A stretch of 64,000 nt of DNA from NCBI GenBank assembly GCA_964531645.1, contig CAZHEF010000005.1:10453-74452 (forward strand), written 5' to 3'. Origin of the DNA: JBBIMS01 sp964531645 (GTDB taxonomy: Bacteria; Acidobacteriota; Aminicenantia; JBFLYD01; JBBIMS01). Shown here piece by piece: positions 33,112 to 42,087 of this stretch; the first letter of the stretch is position 1; the number at the start of each line of letters is the position of its first letter. The notes under the pieces were generated by a model. It was not told the DNA's origin. It was given only the letters and a program-made list of their open reading frames with translations, and made no database searches. A program made the position numbers and the translations under genes.

Positions 33112-35820
33112 CTAAATTTTAGATTTTTGCAATGCTTCCTTTAAATATTTCCCTGTAATAGATTCTTTCTCTTTTACTACCCCTTCAAGGGGCCCCTGAT
33201 AAACTAAATAACCTCCCCTCTCTCCACCTTCAGGACCCAAATCTATTATCCAATCTGCCAGCTTTATTAGCTCAAGATTATGCTCTATAAAAATAATAGT
33301 GTTTCCTTCTCTAAGAAGAGTATCAATTGAGTTTACAAGTTTGCTTATATCATCAAGATGAAGCCCTGTTGTTGGTTCATCAAGAAGGAATAAATTTCCT
33401 CCTCCTCTTGTTGAATTTAAATAAACAGCGAGTTTTAGCCTCTGATTTTCACCTCCTGAAAGCTCTGAGATTGGTTGTCCAAGCTTGAGATACCCAAGTC
33501 CAGCCCTTTCAAGAGGCATTAGTTTTGAAACAATCTCATCTCTTTCACTGAAAAACTTTATTGCTTCACTTATTGACATTTCTAAAACTTCAGCTATGTT
33601 TTTCCCTTTATATACTATCTCCAGAGTCTCTTTTTTATATCTTTTACCTTTACACTCTTCGCATGTCAAAACTACATCTGAGAGGAATTGCATCTCCACC
33701 GTTATCTTTCCAGCCCCTCTGCACTCTTCACACCTTCCACCCGGAATATTAAAGGAAAATGTTGATGGAATAAAACCCTTAATCCGTGCCTCCTTCGTCC
33801 TTGCAAAAAGGTTCCTTATTTCATCCATTGCTTTTGTAAAGGAAATTGGTATTGATCTTGATGATTTTGTTATGGGTGTTTGGTCAACAAGGATTACATC
33901 TTTTATTTTTTCTGTTCCATCTATTCTATCAAAATTCTCCTTTTCCTCTCCTTTCAACCCTTTGTAAATGATTTCGTAAAGAAGAGTGCTTTTTCCAGAG
34001 CCGGAAACCCCGGTAATACATGTGAAGGAATTAAAAGGAATCTCTATATTTATATTTTTCAGATTGAACTTTCTTGCTCCATAAATTTTCAAAAATTTAT
34101 CTGGAATAAACCTCTTTTTGCTTATTAATACCTTTCTCTCTTCCTCCTTTAAATATTGAGCAGTTATGGAATTGCAATTTTTCAAAAACTCATCCATACT
34201 CCCACTGAACATTACATAACCTCCTTCTTCTCCTCCTTTTGGTCCAAGATCAATAATTATATCCCCTGATTTTATTATTTGCGGGTCATGTTCAACAACA
34301 ACCACTGTATTCCCATTATCCCTCAATGTCTTCAGAATGTTTATCAATCTTTCATTGTCTCTTGGATGCAGTCCAATTGAAGGTTCATCAAGAACAAAAA
34401 GGACTCCTACCAGAGAAGAGCCAAGTGCTGTTGCAAGATTTATCCTCTGTGCCTCCCCACCACTCAGTGTAAAGGTCATCCTGTTCAGAGTAATATAATC
34501 CAGACCAACTTTGAGAAGATAATCAAGCCTTTTAAGTATACTCTTTAGAGGAGCTTCTGCAATCTTTTCCTGAAATGGAGTCAAGAGAAGGGAGCTGAAG
34601 AATCTGAAAGCTTCCTCTACAGTCATCTCAGAAACTTCAGCAATAGTTTTCCCATTAAGTTTTACAAAATTAGCCTCCTTTTTCAATCTACTCCCTTTGC
34701 AAGCAGGACACTGTTCATACTTTCTATACCTATTGAGAAAAACCCTTACCTCCACCTTATATTTCTTTTCTTCAAGCCATTCGAAAAACTTCTTTACTCC
34801 ATAGTATTTTTCATCACCTTCCATTACAAATCTTTTGTGCTCTTCTTTTAAATCTTTAAATGGGACGCCTGTTGGGATTTTCCTTTTCTTTGCTTCCTTG
34901 AGAAGCTCGTTCATCAATGGTTCTGTGGAGGGTTTCGTCCATGGCTCGATGGCTCCTTCTTCAAGGGAAAGGTTCTCATTGGGAACGACCTTGTCTTCAT
35001 CAATTGCTATTATATCTCCGAAGCCATGACATCTCTCACATGCTCCCTGAGGAGAATTGAAAGAGAAAAAGTTTGGATCAGGTTCTTCATAGGTAATTAA
35101 ACATTTTTTACATTCATATTTGCCTGAGTAAATGACTTCATTCCCTTTTAAATCTCTTATCCCTACTCTTTCCATTCCTTCCCTCAGCGCACTCTCCAGA
35201 GAATCTACAAGCCTCTCTCTTTCTGATTCTTCTATTACCAATCTATCTACAATAACATCTGCTACTATGAATTCTTTATTATCTAAAGGGAACACCTCAG
35301 TCCCTCTCAGTCCTCTGTAAAATCCTTTTTTTCTCAGGTTTTCAGAGTCTCCTTGGTAATGGAAAAAAATAATTACTCTTTCCCCTCCCCATCTATTGAA
35401 AATATCCTCAACAATTGAATCAATTGTGTCCTTTTTCACCTCAGAGCCACATCTGTGGCAGTAAAGTGCTCCTATCCTTGCAAAAAGAATTCTCATGTAG
35501 TCCCATATCTCTGTTACAGTGGAAACTGTTGACCTTGGATTCTTTGTAGTGGCTCTCTGTTGAATTGCTATTGCGGGCGTAATTCCTTCTATTAGATCCG
35601 CATCAGGTTTCTCTATCTTTTCGAAAAATTGTCTGACATAGGAGGAAAGGGATTCAATGTATCTTCTCTGCCCTTCTGCATAGAGGGTGTCAAAAGCAAG
35701 TGATGACTTTCCAGAGCCACTTACTCCAGTGATGATAATAAGTTTATTTAGAGGGATATCAAGATTAATATTTTTTAAGTTATGAACTCTTACCCCTCTT
35801 AAAATTATATTTTCGTTCAT
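33112..35820 (-). CDS. uvrA: Excinuclease ABC subunit A
   Basis: UvrA finds DNA damage with UvrB in nucleotide excision repair. The 902-residue protein (usually about 940) has two ABC ATPase modules: P loops GVSGSGKSS (32-40) and GVSGSGKST (about 604), and signatures LSGGEAQRINLA and LSGGENQRLKLA. Zinc-binding cysteine clusters are present (CHRCG; CKKC...CERCHGFG; CEECRGAG...CEECKGKR). The usual TPRSNPATYTG segment is changed to SSRSIPISFTK. It is the last gene of the rpiB operon and overlaps rlmN by 4 bp. uvrB and uvrC are not in the window. Confidence 0.97.
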   Translation of the reverse strand: MNENIILRGVRVHNLKNINLDIPLNKLIIITGVSGSGKSSLAFDTLYAEGQRRYIESLSSYVRQFFEKIEKPDADLIEGITPAIAIQQRATTKNPRSTVSTVTEIWDYMRILFARIGALYCHRCGSEVKKDTIDSIVEDIFNRWGGERVIIFFHYQGDSENLRKKGFYRGLRGTEVFPLDNKEFIVADVIVDRLVIEESERERLVDSLESALREGMERVGIRDLKGNEVIYSGKYECKKCLITYEEPDPNFFSFNSPQGACERCHGFGDIIAIDEDKVVPNENLSLEEGAIEPWTKPSTEPLMNELLKEAKKRKIPTGVPFKDLKEEHKRFVMEGDEKYYGVKKFFEWLEEKKYKVEVRVFLNRYRKYEQCPACKGSRLKKEANFVKLNGKTIAEVSEMTVEEAFRFFSSLLLTPFQEKIAEAPLKSILKRLDYLLKVGLDYITLNRMTFTLSGGEAQRINLATALGSSLVGVLFVLDEPSIGLHPRDNERLINILKTLRDNGNTVVVVEHDPQIIKSGDIIIDLGPKGGEEGGYVMFSGSMDEFLKNCNSITAQYLKEEERKVLISKKRFIPDKFLKIYGARKFNLKNINIEIPFNSFTCITGVSGSGKSTLLYEIIYKGLKGEEKENFDRIDGTEKIKDVILVDQTPITKSSRSIPISFTKAMDEIRNLFARTKEARIKGFIPSTFSFNIPGGRCEECRGAGKITVEMQFLSDVVLTCEECKGKRYKKETLEIVYKGKNIAEVLEMSISEAIKFFSERDEIVSKLMPLERAGLGYLKLGQPISELSGGENQRLKLAVYLNSTRGGGNLFLLDEPTTGLHLDDISKLVNSIDTLLREGNTIIFIEHNLELIKLADWIIDLGPEGGERGGYLVYQGPLEGVVKEKESITGKYLKEALQKSKI

Positions 35821-36845
35821 TTTTCTTCAATTATTGCCAGTTGCCCACAAGATGCAGATATATCCTCACCTCTTCTTTTCCTCACTGTTACTGATATTCC
35901 CTCTCTTTCTATCTTTAGGGCAAATTCTTCTACATCTCTTTCGTCTGTTCTTTCAAAAGGAAGAAAAGGAGAAGAATTGTAAGTTATAACATTTACTTTT
36001 ATAGGCACTTTTTTGGAAAGTTCTTTCAGCTTTTCAATTTCATCCATTCCATCATTTATGTTTTTTATAAGAACCCATTCAATTGTTATTCTCTGCCTTC
36101 TTCGGAGCTTCAAACTTTCCATCTCTTTTAAAACCTCTCCCAGCTTGAATTTTTTTGTGGCAGGCATCAAGAATTCCCTTTTTCCCTCATCCAGACTGTT
36201 AATTGATATTGCAAATTTAGGTGGTCTTGGAATCTCTATGAGACTTTTCAATCTTCCAGGGATACCAATTGTGGAAACAGTTATCCTTCTTGGAGATATG
36301 GCAATTCCATTGGGGTCTGTTATCAGGAGGATCGCTTTTTTCAGATTTTCAAGATTGTCCAGTGGTTCACCCATCCCCATAAATACAATATTTACTCTTC
36401 TATCCCTTGGCTTAACCCTTTCAAGTAGAGTTAGAACCTGAGAAACTATTTCATCAGCCAGAAGATTCCTCTTAAATCCCATTTTTCCCGTCAGACAATA
36501 TCTGCATCCCATTTTACACCCTACTTGAGTTGAGATACAAAAAGTGTTTCTGTTTGTTTCAGGAAGAAGAACGGATTCTATTTTTAGTCCATCAGAAAGC
36601 TTAAAAAGAAATTTTATACTACCATCCCTGGAAATTAATTCATTTTCGGTCTCAGGATAAACTATCGAGAACTCATTGCTCAAAATTTTCCTTATTTTCT
36701 TTGGAAGCTCTGTCATTTCAGAAAAAGATTTTGCATTCCTCTGATATATCCAGTGATAGATCTGCCTCACCCTGTATGGTTGTTTTACAAATGGAAGTAG
36801 GTGCTGTTCTAATTCAATCTGATTTTTCCCGAGCAAATTCAGCAT
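35817..36845 (-). CDS. rlmN: Dual-specificity 23S rRNA/tRNA methyltransferase RlmN
   Basis: This radical SAM enzyme methylates C2 of adenine in 23S rRNA A2503 and tRNA A37. The 342-residue protein has the cluster motif CxxxCxxC (Cys110, Cys114, Cys117 in CKMGCRYC), QVGCKMGCRYCLTGKMG, the GMGEPLDN segment and the C-terminal conserved Cys333 (DISASCGQLA) that carries the methyl intermediate. The stop overlaps uvrA by 4 bp; pcm lies 9 bp upstream. Confidence 0.96.
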   Translation of the reverse strand: MLNLLGKNQIELEQHLLPFVKQPYRVRQIYHWIYQRNAKSFSEMTELPKKIRKILSNEFSIVYPETENELISRDGSIKFLFKLSDGLKIESVLLPETNRNTFCISTQVGCKMGCRYCLTGKMGFKRNLLADEIVSQVLTLLERVKPRDRRVNIVFMGMGEPLDNLENLKKAILLITDPNGIAISPRRITVSTIGIPGRLKSLIEIPRPPKFAISINSLDEGKREFLMPATKKFKLGEVLKEMESLKLRRRQRITIEWVLIKNINDGMDEIEKLKELSKKVPIKVNVITYNSSPFLPFERTDERDVEEFALKIEREGISVTVRKRRGEDISASCGQLAIIEEK

Positions 36846-36854
36846 AGGAAATTT

Positions 36855-37598
36855 TCACTTCCCCTTTTCTCTCACCATGGGGACAAATCTAACAGCTTCT
36901 ATTGATTTTTTCTTTATTTTCCCTTTTTCTTTTTTTATTAGGACAAGGCTTTGATAAAAAGGATTCTCCTCAAGAGGTATAACCATCCTTCCCCCCTCTT
37001 TTAGCTGTTCAATAAGGGGAGAAGGTGGAGTGGGCGCAGCACAGGTAACAATAATACCGTCAAAGGGAGCATGCTCTTTCCAGCCAAAATAGCCATCTCC
37101 TACCTTAACCTTAATATTTTTGTATCCCATCTTTTTAAGCCTTTTATCCGCTGATAAGGCAAGACTTTCTCTTATCTCAATACTATAAACTTCCTTAACA
37201 ATTTCAGCAAGAACAGCTGCCTGGTAGCCAGAGCCTGTTCCTATCTCGAGAACTTTTTCGTTTCCCTTCAGACAGAGGGAGGCTGTCATAAGGGCAACAA
37301 TATATGGCTGAGAAATAGTCTGTCCCTCTCCAATTGGAAGAGGATAATCCTCATACGCCTGACTCACCCATTCAGGAGGAACAAAAAGATGCCTTTGAAC
37401 CTTGAGCATCGCAGAAATAACCTTTTCGTCCTGGATCCCCCTGCTCTTTATCTGATATTCAACCATATATTTCCTCAATTGCTCAAAGTTTTCCTTAGAA
37501 AGAATAGTGAATGAAAGAAGGAAAACAAGAAAAGCAAATAAAATCTTCCTCATCTTAGAAATTATCTCAAATTTATTTCCAACCTTCAAAATTTTCAT
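36855..37598 (-). CDS. pcm: Protein-L-isoaspartate O-methyltransferase, with hydrophobic N-terminus
   Basis: Pcm methylates isoaspartyl residues as a first repair step for aged proteins. The 247-residue protein has the AMLKVQRHLFVPPEW and YPLPIGEGQTISQPYIVA family segments and the SAM-binding VLEIGTGSGYQAAVLAEI. The N-terminus is long and holds a hydrophobic stretch (about 19-34, ILFAFLVFLLSFTIL) after basic residues, like a signal peptide. An ATG at 37553 would begin right at this stretch; neither start has a clear ribosome-binding site. If exported, it would repair periplasmic proteins without an obvious SAM source, so an anchored form is also possible. Confidence 0.88.
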   Translation of the reverse strand: MKILKVGNKFEIISKMRKILFAFLVFLLSFTILSKENFEQLRKYMVEYQIKSRGIQDEKVISAMLKVQRHLFVPPEWVSQAYEDYPLPIGEGQTISQPYIVALMTASLCLKGNEKVLEIGTGSGYQAAVLAEIVKEVYSIEIRESLALSADKRLKKMGYKNIKVKVGDGYFGWKEHAPFDGIIVTCAAPTPPSPLIEQLKEGGRMVIPLEENPFYQSLVLIKKEKGKIKKKSIEAVRFVPMVREKGK

Positions 37599-37622
37599 AA
37601 TTTATACCAAAATTTTAAAAAC

Positions 37623-38210
37623 TTACTCACCTTTAATCATTGAGTAATTTGGAAGGAAAGACCTATCCAGCCTCAAATGTCCCTTCAATGTTTCCCTTTC
37701 CATTCCATCAATGAGAAAATGAACCCTCTTAATACTTGTAAAATTAAAGGTAATCGAATTAACAATTGTGTAAATAGCTTCTATTTCAGAACAGGAACCT
37801 CCTGAATTCCCTGTGACAAAATCTGATGATAGATCTACATAAGCAGTCCCGTCTTTATAAATATAGACCTCTCTTATTTTCGTCTGTGGGGGGATTGGGC
37901 TGAGATTTCCCCTTTCAGAACCTTTTAATATTTCCAACATTACCTGCTTGATCTGACTTGAGAGGGAACGAGTTTTGAAAATTTTTCTCTCTTCAGGATG
38001 AAGATATTCATCCTCAGAAGATGGAAGAAATATTATCACTTTTATTGTCTCTTTAGCCTTAAGGATTTCTTGTTGAAAAGAAGGCTGAGGAGAAAGGGGC
38101 CGGGCTTCAGCAGTTTTTTCTTTCCTTCCGGATAGAAAAACAAAAAGAACTATTGCAACAATCAGAAAGACAGTCCCAACAACAATTATTATAAAATAAC
38201 GGTTCTTCAA
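37623..38210 (-). CDS. GerMN-domain anchored protein
   Basis: A 195-residue protein with one N-terminal helix (about 5-27), a Pro-rich linker and a GerMN domain (about 57-190): VIIFLPSSEDEYLHPEERKI, SQIKQVMLEILKGSERG, REVYIYKDGTAYVDLSSDF, IYTIVNSITFNF and VHFLIDGMERETLKGH. In sporulating bacteria GerM binds at the septal envelope; elsewhere the domain occurs in exported proteins of unclear role. It overlaps the amidase by 4 bp, which fits cell-wall work. Confidence 0.85.
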   Translation of the reverse strand: MKNRYFIIIVVGTVFLIVAIVLFVFLSGRKEKTAEARPLSPQPSFQQEILKAKETIKVIIFLPSSEDEYLHPEERKIFKTRSLSSQIKQVMLEILKGSERGNLSPIPPQTKIREVYIYKDGTAYVDLSSDFVTGNSGGSCSEIEAIYTIVNSITFNFTSIKRVHFLIDGMERETLKGHLRLDRSFLPNYSMIKGE

Positions 38211-39349
38211 AATTTTTCTCTCTGTTTTATAAATTTAAGTATTCCCTTGTATATAGCTTCAGCGATATTTTCATGAAATGAGTCTGACCTAAGTTTCTTC
38301 TCTTCATCAGGGTTTGTGATGAAACCTACCTCAACAAGAATTGCAGGAGAGGTTATACCCATCAAAACCTTAAAAGGAGCCTGTTTTACCCCTCTGTCCC
38401 TGGTTCCGAGAAAAGAATTTAACTCGACCTGTATTGATTCAGCCAGCAATGAACTCTGTTTCAGAAAGGCCGATTGCGCCATGTCCCACAGAATAAGCTT
38501 TAAATCAGAATTCTCCTCCAAATCTTCCCCTAAGTTTTCAATCTGAGAAAGTTTTCTCGCATCTTCATCAGTAGCATTAAGACTCAGGAAGTAAGTCTCC
38601 GCTCCTCTGGCATTCTTCCTAACCGATGCATTAGCATGAATTGATATGAAAAGATCAGTCTTGAGGTTATTGGCTATGCTAACTCTTTCATCAAGGGATT
38701 TCCCCTGGTCACCATCCCTTGTCAAAAATACCTTTAATCCCGCTCTCTGCTCAATAATGCTTTTCAGTTTTTTTGCAACAGATAAAACAACATTTTTCTC
38801 CTTTAAGCCAGAAGGACCGACTGCTCCTTCCTCGTCCCCTCCGTGACCAGGATCAATAACAATTATCTGGGGCAAGCGTCTTACCGAAACTGGAGTTTGC
38901 TTTTCAACTGTTTGGGCCTCTTTTTCTACCTTTGGCTGTTCCTCTACTTGAACATCTTTTTTCAAACTTTCCGAAAAATCTATAACAAGTCTGAAAGGGT
39001 CACTGAGAGTGAAGCTTACAAATTTTATGTTTTGCTTATTGTAATAGATCTTTAGCTCTTTCGAATCCTTATCCCATAAAACGCCCTTTATAAGTTCCTT
39101 TCCAAAAATTTTTTCCTTAAAGCCAAAATCTCCACTGGAGATACTTATAGCAAGATAGTCCTTCTCAGGCATCATTACATAGACAAAGGGCGCATCTGCC
39201 TGAATGACCAATCTTTCAAAACCTGGATTTTCAGATATTTTTAAATATAGTATCTGTTCTGAAAAAAGAAAAATAAAAGAAAAGGAGAAAATTATAAAGA
39301 TTAGAGCTTTTTTCATTCTTTTCTGCCATTTTTTTCTAATTGAAAACAT
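38207..39349 (-). CDS. N-acetylmuramoyl-L-alanine amidase (AmiC type)
   Basis: This enzyme cleaves the amide bond between MurNAc and L-Ala in peptidoglycan, usually at division. The 380-residue protein has a signal-like hydrophobic stretch (about 14-31), an AMIN-like beta domain (about 35-130) and an Amidase_3 domain. The zinc ligands are seen in order: VIDPGHGGDEEGAVG, a Glu-bearing middle section, LFISIHANAS and ILVEVGFITNPDEE. GGAG lies 8 bp before the first ATG, which decides the start even though a second Met at 39316 sits closer to the signal. It is just downstream of the SHMT gene. Confidence 0.92.
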   Translation of the reverse strand: MFSIRKKWQKRMKKALIFIIFSFSFIFLFSEQILYLKISENPGFERLVIQADAPFVYVMMPEKDYLAISISSGDFGFKEKIFGKELIKGVLWDKDSKELKIYYNKQNIKFVSFTLSDPFRLVIDFSESLKKDVQVEEQPKVEKEAQTVEKQTPVSVRRLPQIIVIDPGHGGDEEGAVGPSGLKEKNVVLSVAKKLKSIIEQRAGLKVFLTRDGDQGKSLDERVSIANNLKTDLFISIHANASVRKNARGAETYFLSLNATDEDARKLSQIENLGEDLEENSDLKLILWDMAQSAFLKQSSLLAESIQVELNSFLGTRDRGVKQAPFKVLMGITSPAILVEVGFITNPDEEKKLRSDSFHENIAEAIYKGILKFIKQREKF

Positions 39350-39362
39350 TTCTAAAGCTCCT

Positions 39363-40802
39363 TCAACTGGAAATCCTGGAGAGTAAATTTTCAGAAAATT
39401 TCTTTAAATATGAACTCTCAGGGAAAATAGATGAAAAAATATTGATTGTAAGGGGTATTGCCTTATCCGGTGTGAGGCAATATTGCATATTTAAAAATCT
39501 TTTCCTGAACTTGGTGGCCTTTTCTTTAACATTAATATTTTTTCTCACACAGTCAGCAATCAATTCTGCAAGTTCCTCAAAATCCTTTTCCTTCATGCCA
39601 AATCTTGTCATCTCCTGAACTCCCATTCTTATTCCACTTGAACCAACAAAACTTTCATCATCAGGGAGAGCCTGATAATTTGTTATAATATTGTTTTCCT
39701 CAAGCCTTCTTGCAATCTCTTCACCTGTTCCATATTCCCTAACCCTTATAAGAACTTGATGAGTTTCAGTGAATCCATCTGTTTCGTCTCCTTCAACTTT
39801 TATACCTTTTTCCTTTAGAGCCTTTGCAAAAGCTTTTGCATTCTTTACAACTTGATTCTGGTATTCCTCTTTGAAATAATTCATTTCATAAACTGCCATA
39901 AGAAGTCCCAAAAGAGTGCCGAGATGGTGATTGGAGGTGGAACCTGGGAATGCCCTACTCTTAATTTCAAGCCAGAGTTTTTCAAGTCCTGAGCCTTCAT
40001 CCATGTTTCCCGCAATAACCCCTCTTTGAGGCCCAAAAAATGTCTTGTGGGTGCTTCCAGTTACAACATCTGCACCCTCTTTAAATGGTTCCTGGAAAGC
40101 ACCATAAAGTCCAAGGACATGAGCCATGTCAAACATTATAATAGGTCTTGGATTCATATCCTTTATGAGATTTCTTGTAAATTCCACAGGCTCTCTGTAT
40201 ATAAACATACTTTTCCCAAAAATAATTAGTTCAGGCTTCACTGAAAAAATAAGGTCGGAAAGTTTTTCTGTGTCTATTTTGTAAGGATTATCCTTCCTTA
40301 CAGGGAAATTAAAGACATTCTCCTTTCCCGTTTCAGGATTTTCCTCAACTAAATTGAATAGAGCACCCATTGGCTGGGAACTTAAATGACCACCCTTTGT
40401 AAGCTCATTGTTAATAACCGCCCTCATCTTCCTTGATTTTTCACCTTTTCCCTTATCCTTGTTGATGAACTTAACCATTGCTTTAAAGACGATCTCATTA
40501 GCCATCTGTCCACTTATGGGTCTTAGTTCCACATTGGAGCAACCAAAATATTTTCTCATCTCTTCCCTCAGCTCTTCCTCAACATCCCTTATAAAATCTG
40601 TTCCCTGGTAAAAATAAATCTCTTCCCCTTTCATTGTTCTGTGCTCAGCATATCTACCTGCAGGGTCAGATATTTCACAGAGCTTAACAAGCAGACTTGG
40701 GGTTGTCTCAGAGGGGATTAAATTTATACACTCCCTCTGTCTCCATATATTATTCTTCTCAGTCCTTTCTACAAGATTTGCAATTTTTAATTCTAAATCC
40801 AT
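39363..40802 (-). CDS. glyA: Serine hydroxymethyltransferase-like PLP enzyme
   Basis: SHMT converts serine and tetrahydrofolate to glycine and methylene-THF. This 479-residue protein is longer than the usual ~415 and divergent, but it keeps the fold marks: a NLIPSETTPS start, GRYAEHR, ELRPISGQMAN, MFDMAHVLGL with the cofactor Asp225/His228, and the PLP-Lys253 in TGSTHKTFFGPQRG (usually TTTHKTLRGPRGG). A C-terminal extension of about 45 residues is extra. The ribosome-binding site is GAGGTGAG. It lies 10 bp after rpiB. It could be a SHMT branch or a related PLP enzyme. Confidence 0.82.
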   Translation of the reverse strand: MDLELKIANLVERTEKNNIWRQRECINLIPSETTPSLLVKLCEISDPAGRYAEHRTMKGEEIYFYQGTDFIRDVEEELREEMRKYFGCSNVELRPISGQMANEIVFKAMVKFINKDKGKGEKSRKMRAVINNELTKGGHLSSQPMGALFNLVEENPETGKENVFNFPVRKDNPYKIDTEKLSDLIFSVKPELIIFGKSMFIYREPVEFTRNLIKDMNPRPIIMFDMAHVLGLYGAFQEPFKEGADVVTGSTHKTFFGPQRGVIAGNMDEGSGLEKLWLEIKSRAFPGSTSNHHLGTLLGLLMAVYEMNYFKEEYQNQVVKNAKAFAKALKEKGIKVEGDETDGFTETHQVLIRVREYGTGEEIARRLEENNIITNYQALPDDESFVGSSGIRMGVQEMTRFGMKEKDFEELAELIADCVRKNINVKEKATKFRKRFLNMQYCLTPDKAIPLTINIFSSIFPESSYLKKFSENLLSRISS

Positions 40803-40812
40803 AATCTCACCT

Positions 40813-41259
40813 CTATTTAAAGTTTCTATTCTCTATCTCCTTTATTTTCAAAAATCTCCTTTCATGTCTTCCCCCCTCAAAAGGGGTTTCAATCCATAGC
40901 TTAACAATTTTTATTGCAAGCTCTCCATTTATAGTCCCTGGTAAACAAAGTAAGTTGGAATTGTTGTGGGCTCTACACGCAATGGCAGTTTTTTCATCTT
41001 GGCAAAGGGTTGCAATCACATTTTTGAATTTATTTGCTACAATAGACATTCCTATTCCTGTGTTACAAATTAAAATTCCCCTCTCATAGGAACCATTTGA
41101 AATCCCTTCTGCAACCTTTATTCCATACTCAGGGTAATCAACAGATTCTTCTGAAAATGTCCCAAAATCATCGAAGGAAACAATATCCTTCAAGTTCTCC
41201 TTTAGAAACTCTTTTAGCTCATATCCTTTATGATCTGAACCAATTGCAATCTTTATCAT
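40813..41259 (-). CDS. rpiB: Ribose-5-phosphate isomerase B
   Basis: RpiB interconverts ribose 5-phosphate and ribulose 5-phosphate in the pentose phosphate pathway. The 148-residue protein shows IAIGSDHKGYELK, catalytic Cys65 in CNTGIGMSIVANK and His98 in ACRAHNN. It heads the rpiB-SHMT-amidase-GerMN-pcm-rlmN-uvrA operon. A promoter ends 5 bp before the ATG and there is no ribosome-binding site, so the mRNA is probably leaderless. Confidence 0.95.
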   Translation of the reverse strand: MIKIAIGSDHKGYELKEFLKENLKDIVSFDDFGTFSEESVDYPEYGIKVAEGISNGSYERGILICNTGIGMSIVANKFKNVIATLCQDEKTAIACRAHNNSNLLCLPGTINGELAIKIVKLWIETPFEGGRHERRFLKIKEIENRNFK

Positions 41260-41264
41260 TCTTA

Positions 41265-41294
41265 ATTATCCTTGATTGAAGTAATGTTTGTCAA
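41265..41294 (-). promoter_or_regulatory. Leaderless promoter of the rpiB operon
   Basis: Minus-strand TTGACA (41289-41294), an 18-bp spacer and GATAAT (41265-41270). The -10 ends 5 bp before the rpiB ATG (41259), placing the start of transcription at about the A of ATG. Confidence 0.7.
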
Positions 41295-41360
41295 CATAAG
41301 ACAATTATCAAATCTCTCTAAGAATTTGTGAAAAGACCGAGCAAAGAAAATGCTTAATTT

Positions 41361-41915
41361 TTAAGCAAGGTTTACTATCTGAGCACCAAAAACACTAACA
41401 ACTGCTGTTCTTCCAATCATTGTTCCCATTTTTGAGTGCACATGACCATGAAAGACATATTTCGGCTGTTTTTCCTTAATGTAACTGAGAATTGCCTCGC
41501 TTCCTGTATGAGCATAGTCTTACTTATCTGTCATTTTGTAGACAGGAGCGTGACAAATAAATATGTCTACATAGGGGAATCTACTCAAATAGAAATTTGC
41601 TTCCGCATCATCCCACTGATAGTGTCCTGAAGACTTATAATAAGGGACTCCTTGCCATCCGCCGATTAACCACCTTCTGTGACTTATAATTTTGAAATGA
41701 ACATCTTCCACAGATTTTGGAAAGATTGTCTTAGGGTCATGGTTTCCCTTAACTGCAAATATAGGTTTTTTATAAAATTCGTATATCTCATCAAGTATAT
41801 GAAAGGGGACATCTCCGCAGGAAAGCACGAAATCTATTGGAGGTTTGAACTTTTCTGTAAAATGATAATTTTCATAATCAGCAATAACAATAACCTTGCT
41901 TGGATAACCAATCAT
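41361..41915 (-). pseudogene. Metallophosphoesterase gene with an in-frame stop
   Basis: The full frame is 184 codons but has a TAA at 41520-41522 after residue 131. Before it lie GDVP, GNHDP and the ICHAPVY metal motifs; after it, in the same frame, come DYAHTGSEAILSYIKEKQP and the final HGHVHSKMGT metal motif, ending at a second TAA at 41361. The first DxH motif is DYE. The frame stays open for 53 codons after the internal stop and codes for conserved family residues, so this is a recent nonsense mutation, or readthrough, not an ancient relic. A TTGAAA-N17-TATAAT promoter ends 6 bp before the ATG. Confidence 0.8.
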
Positions 41916-41921
41916 GAGAAA

Positions 41922-41950
41922 ATTATAATATTCATCGTTAATTATTTCAA
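41922..41950 (-). promoter_or_regulatory. Leaderless promoter of the metallophosphoesterase gene
   Basis: Minus-strand TTGAAA (41945-41950), 17 bp, then a perfect TATAAT (41922-41927) that ends 6 bp before the ATG at 41915. No Shine-Dalgarno sequence is present. Confidence 0.7.
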
Positions 41951-41982
41951 AAATTCATTGAAAAATATTTGTTATTCTTTCT

Positions 41983-42060
41983 TTTGTAGCTTAAGGCTTA
42001 TAGTATGTAGCTCGTGGTGCTTTCCCCACTATTTGACACATCCTTGCTTTTCTGGCAAAT
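41983..42060. repeat. Intergenic repeat remnant
   Basis: Contains TTTGTAGCTTAAGGCTTATA and GTATGTAGCTCGTGG, similar to the AGCTACAAGCTT-type elements at 33020 and 51095. The rest of the 41951-42087 gap holds a lone TTGACA (42033) with no clear -10 for the MFS gene. Confidence 0.35.
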
Positions 42061-42087
42061 TTAAATTTATGTATAAAGACTGAGGCA

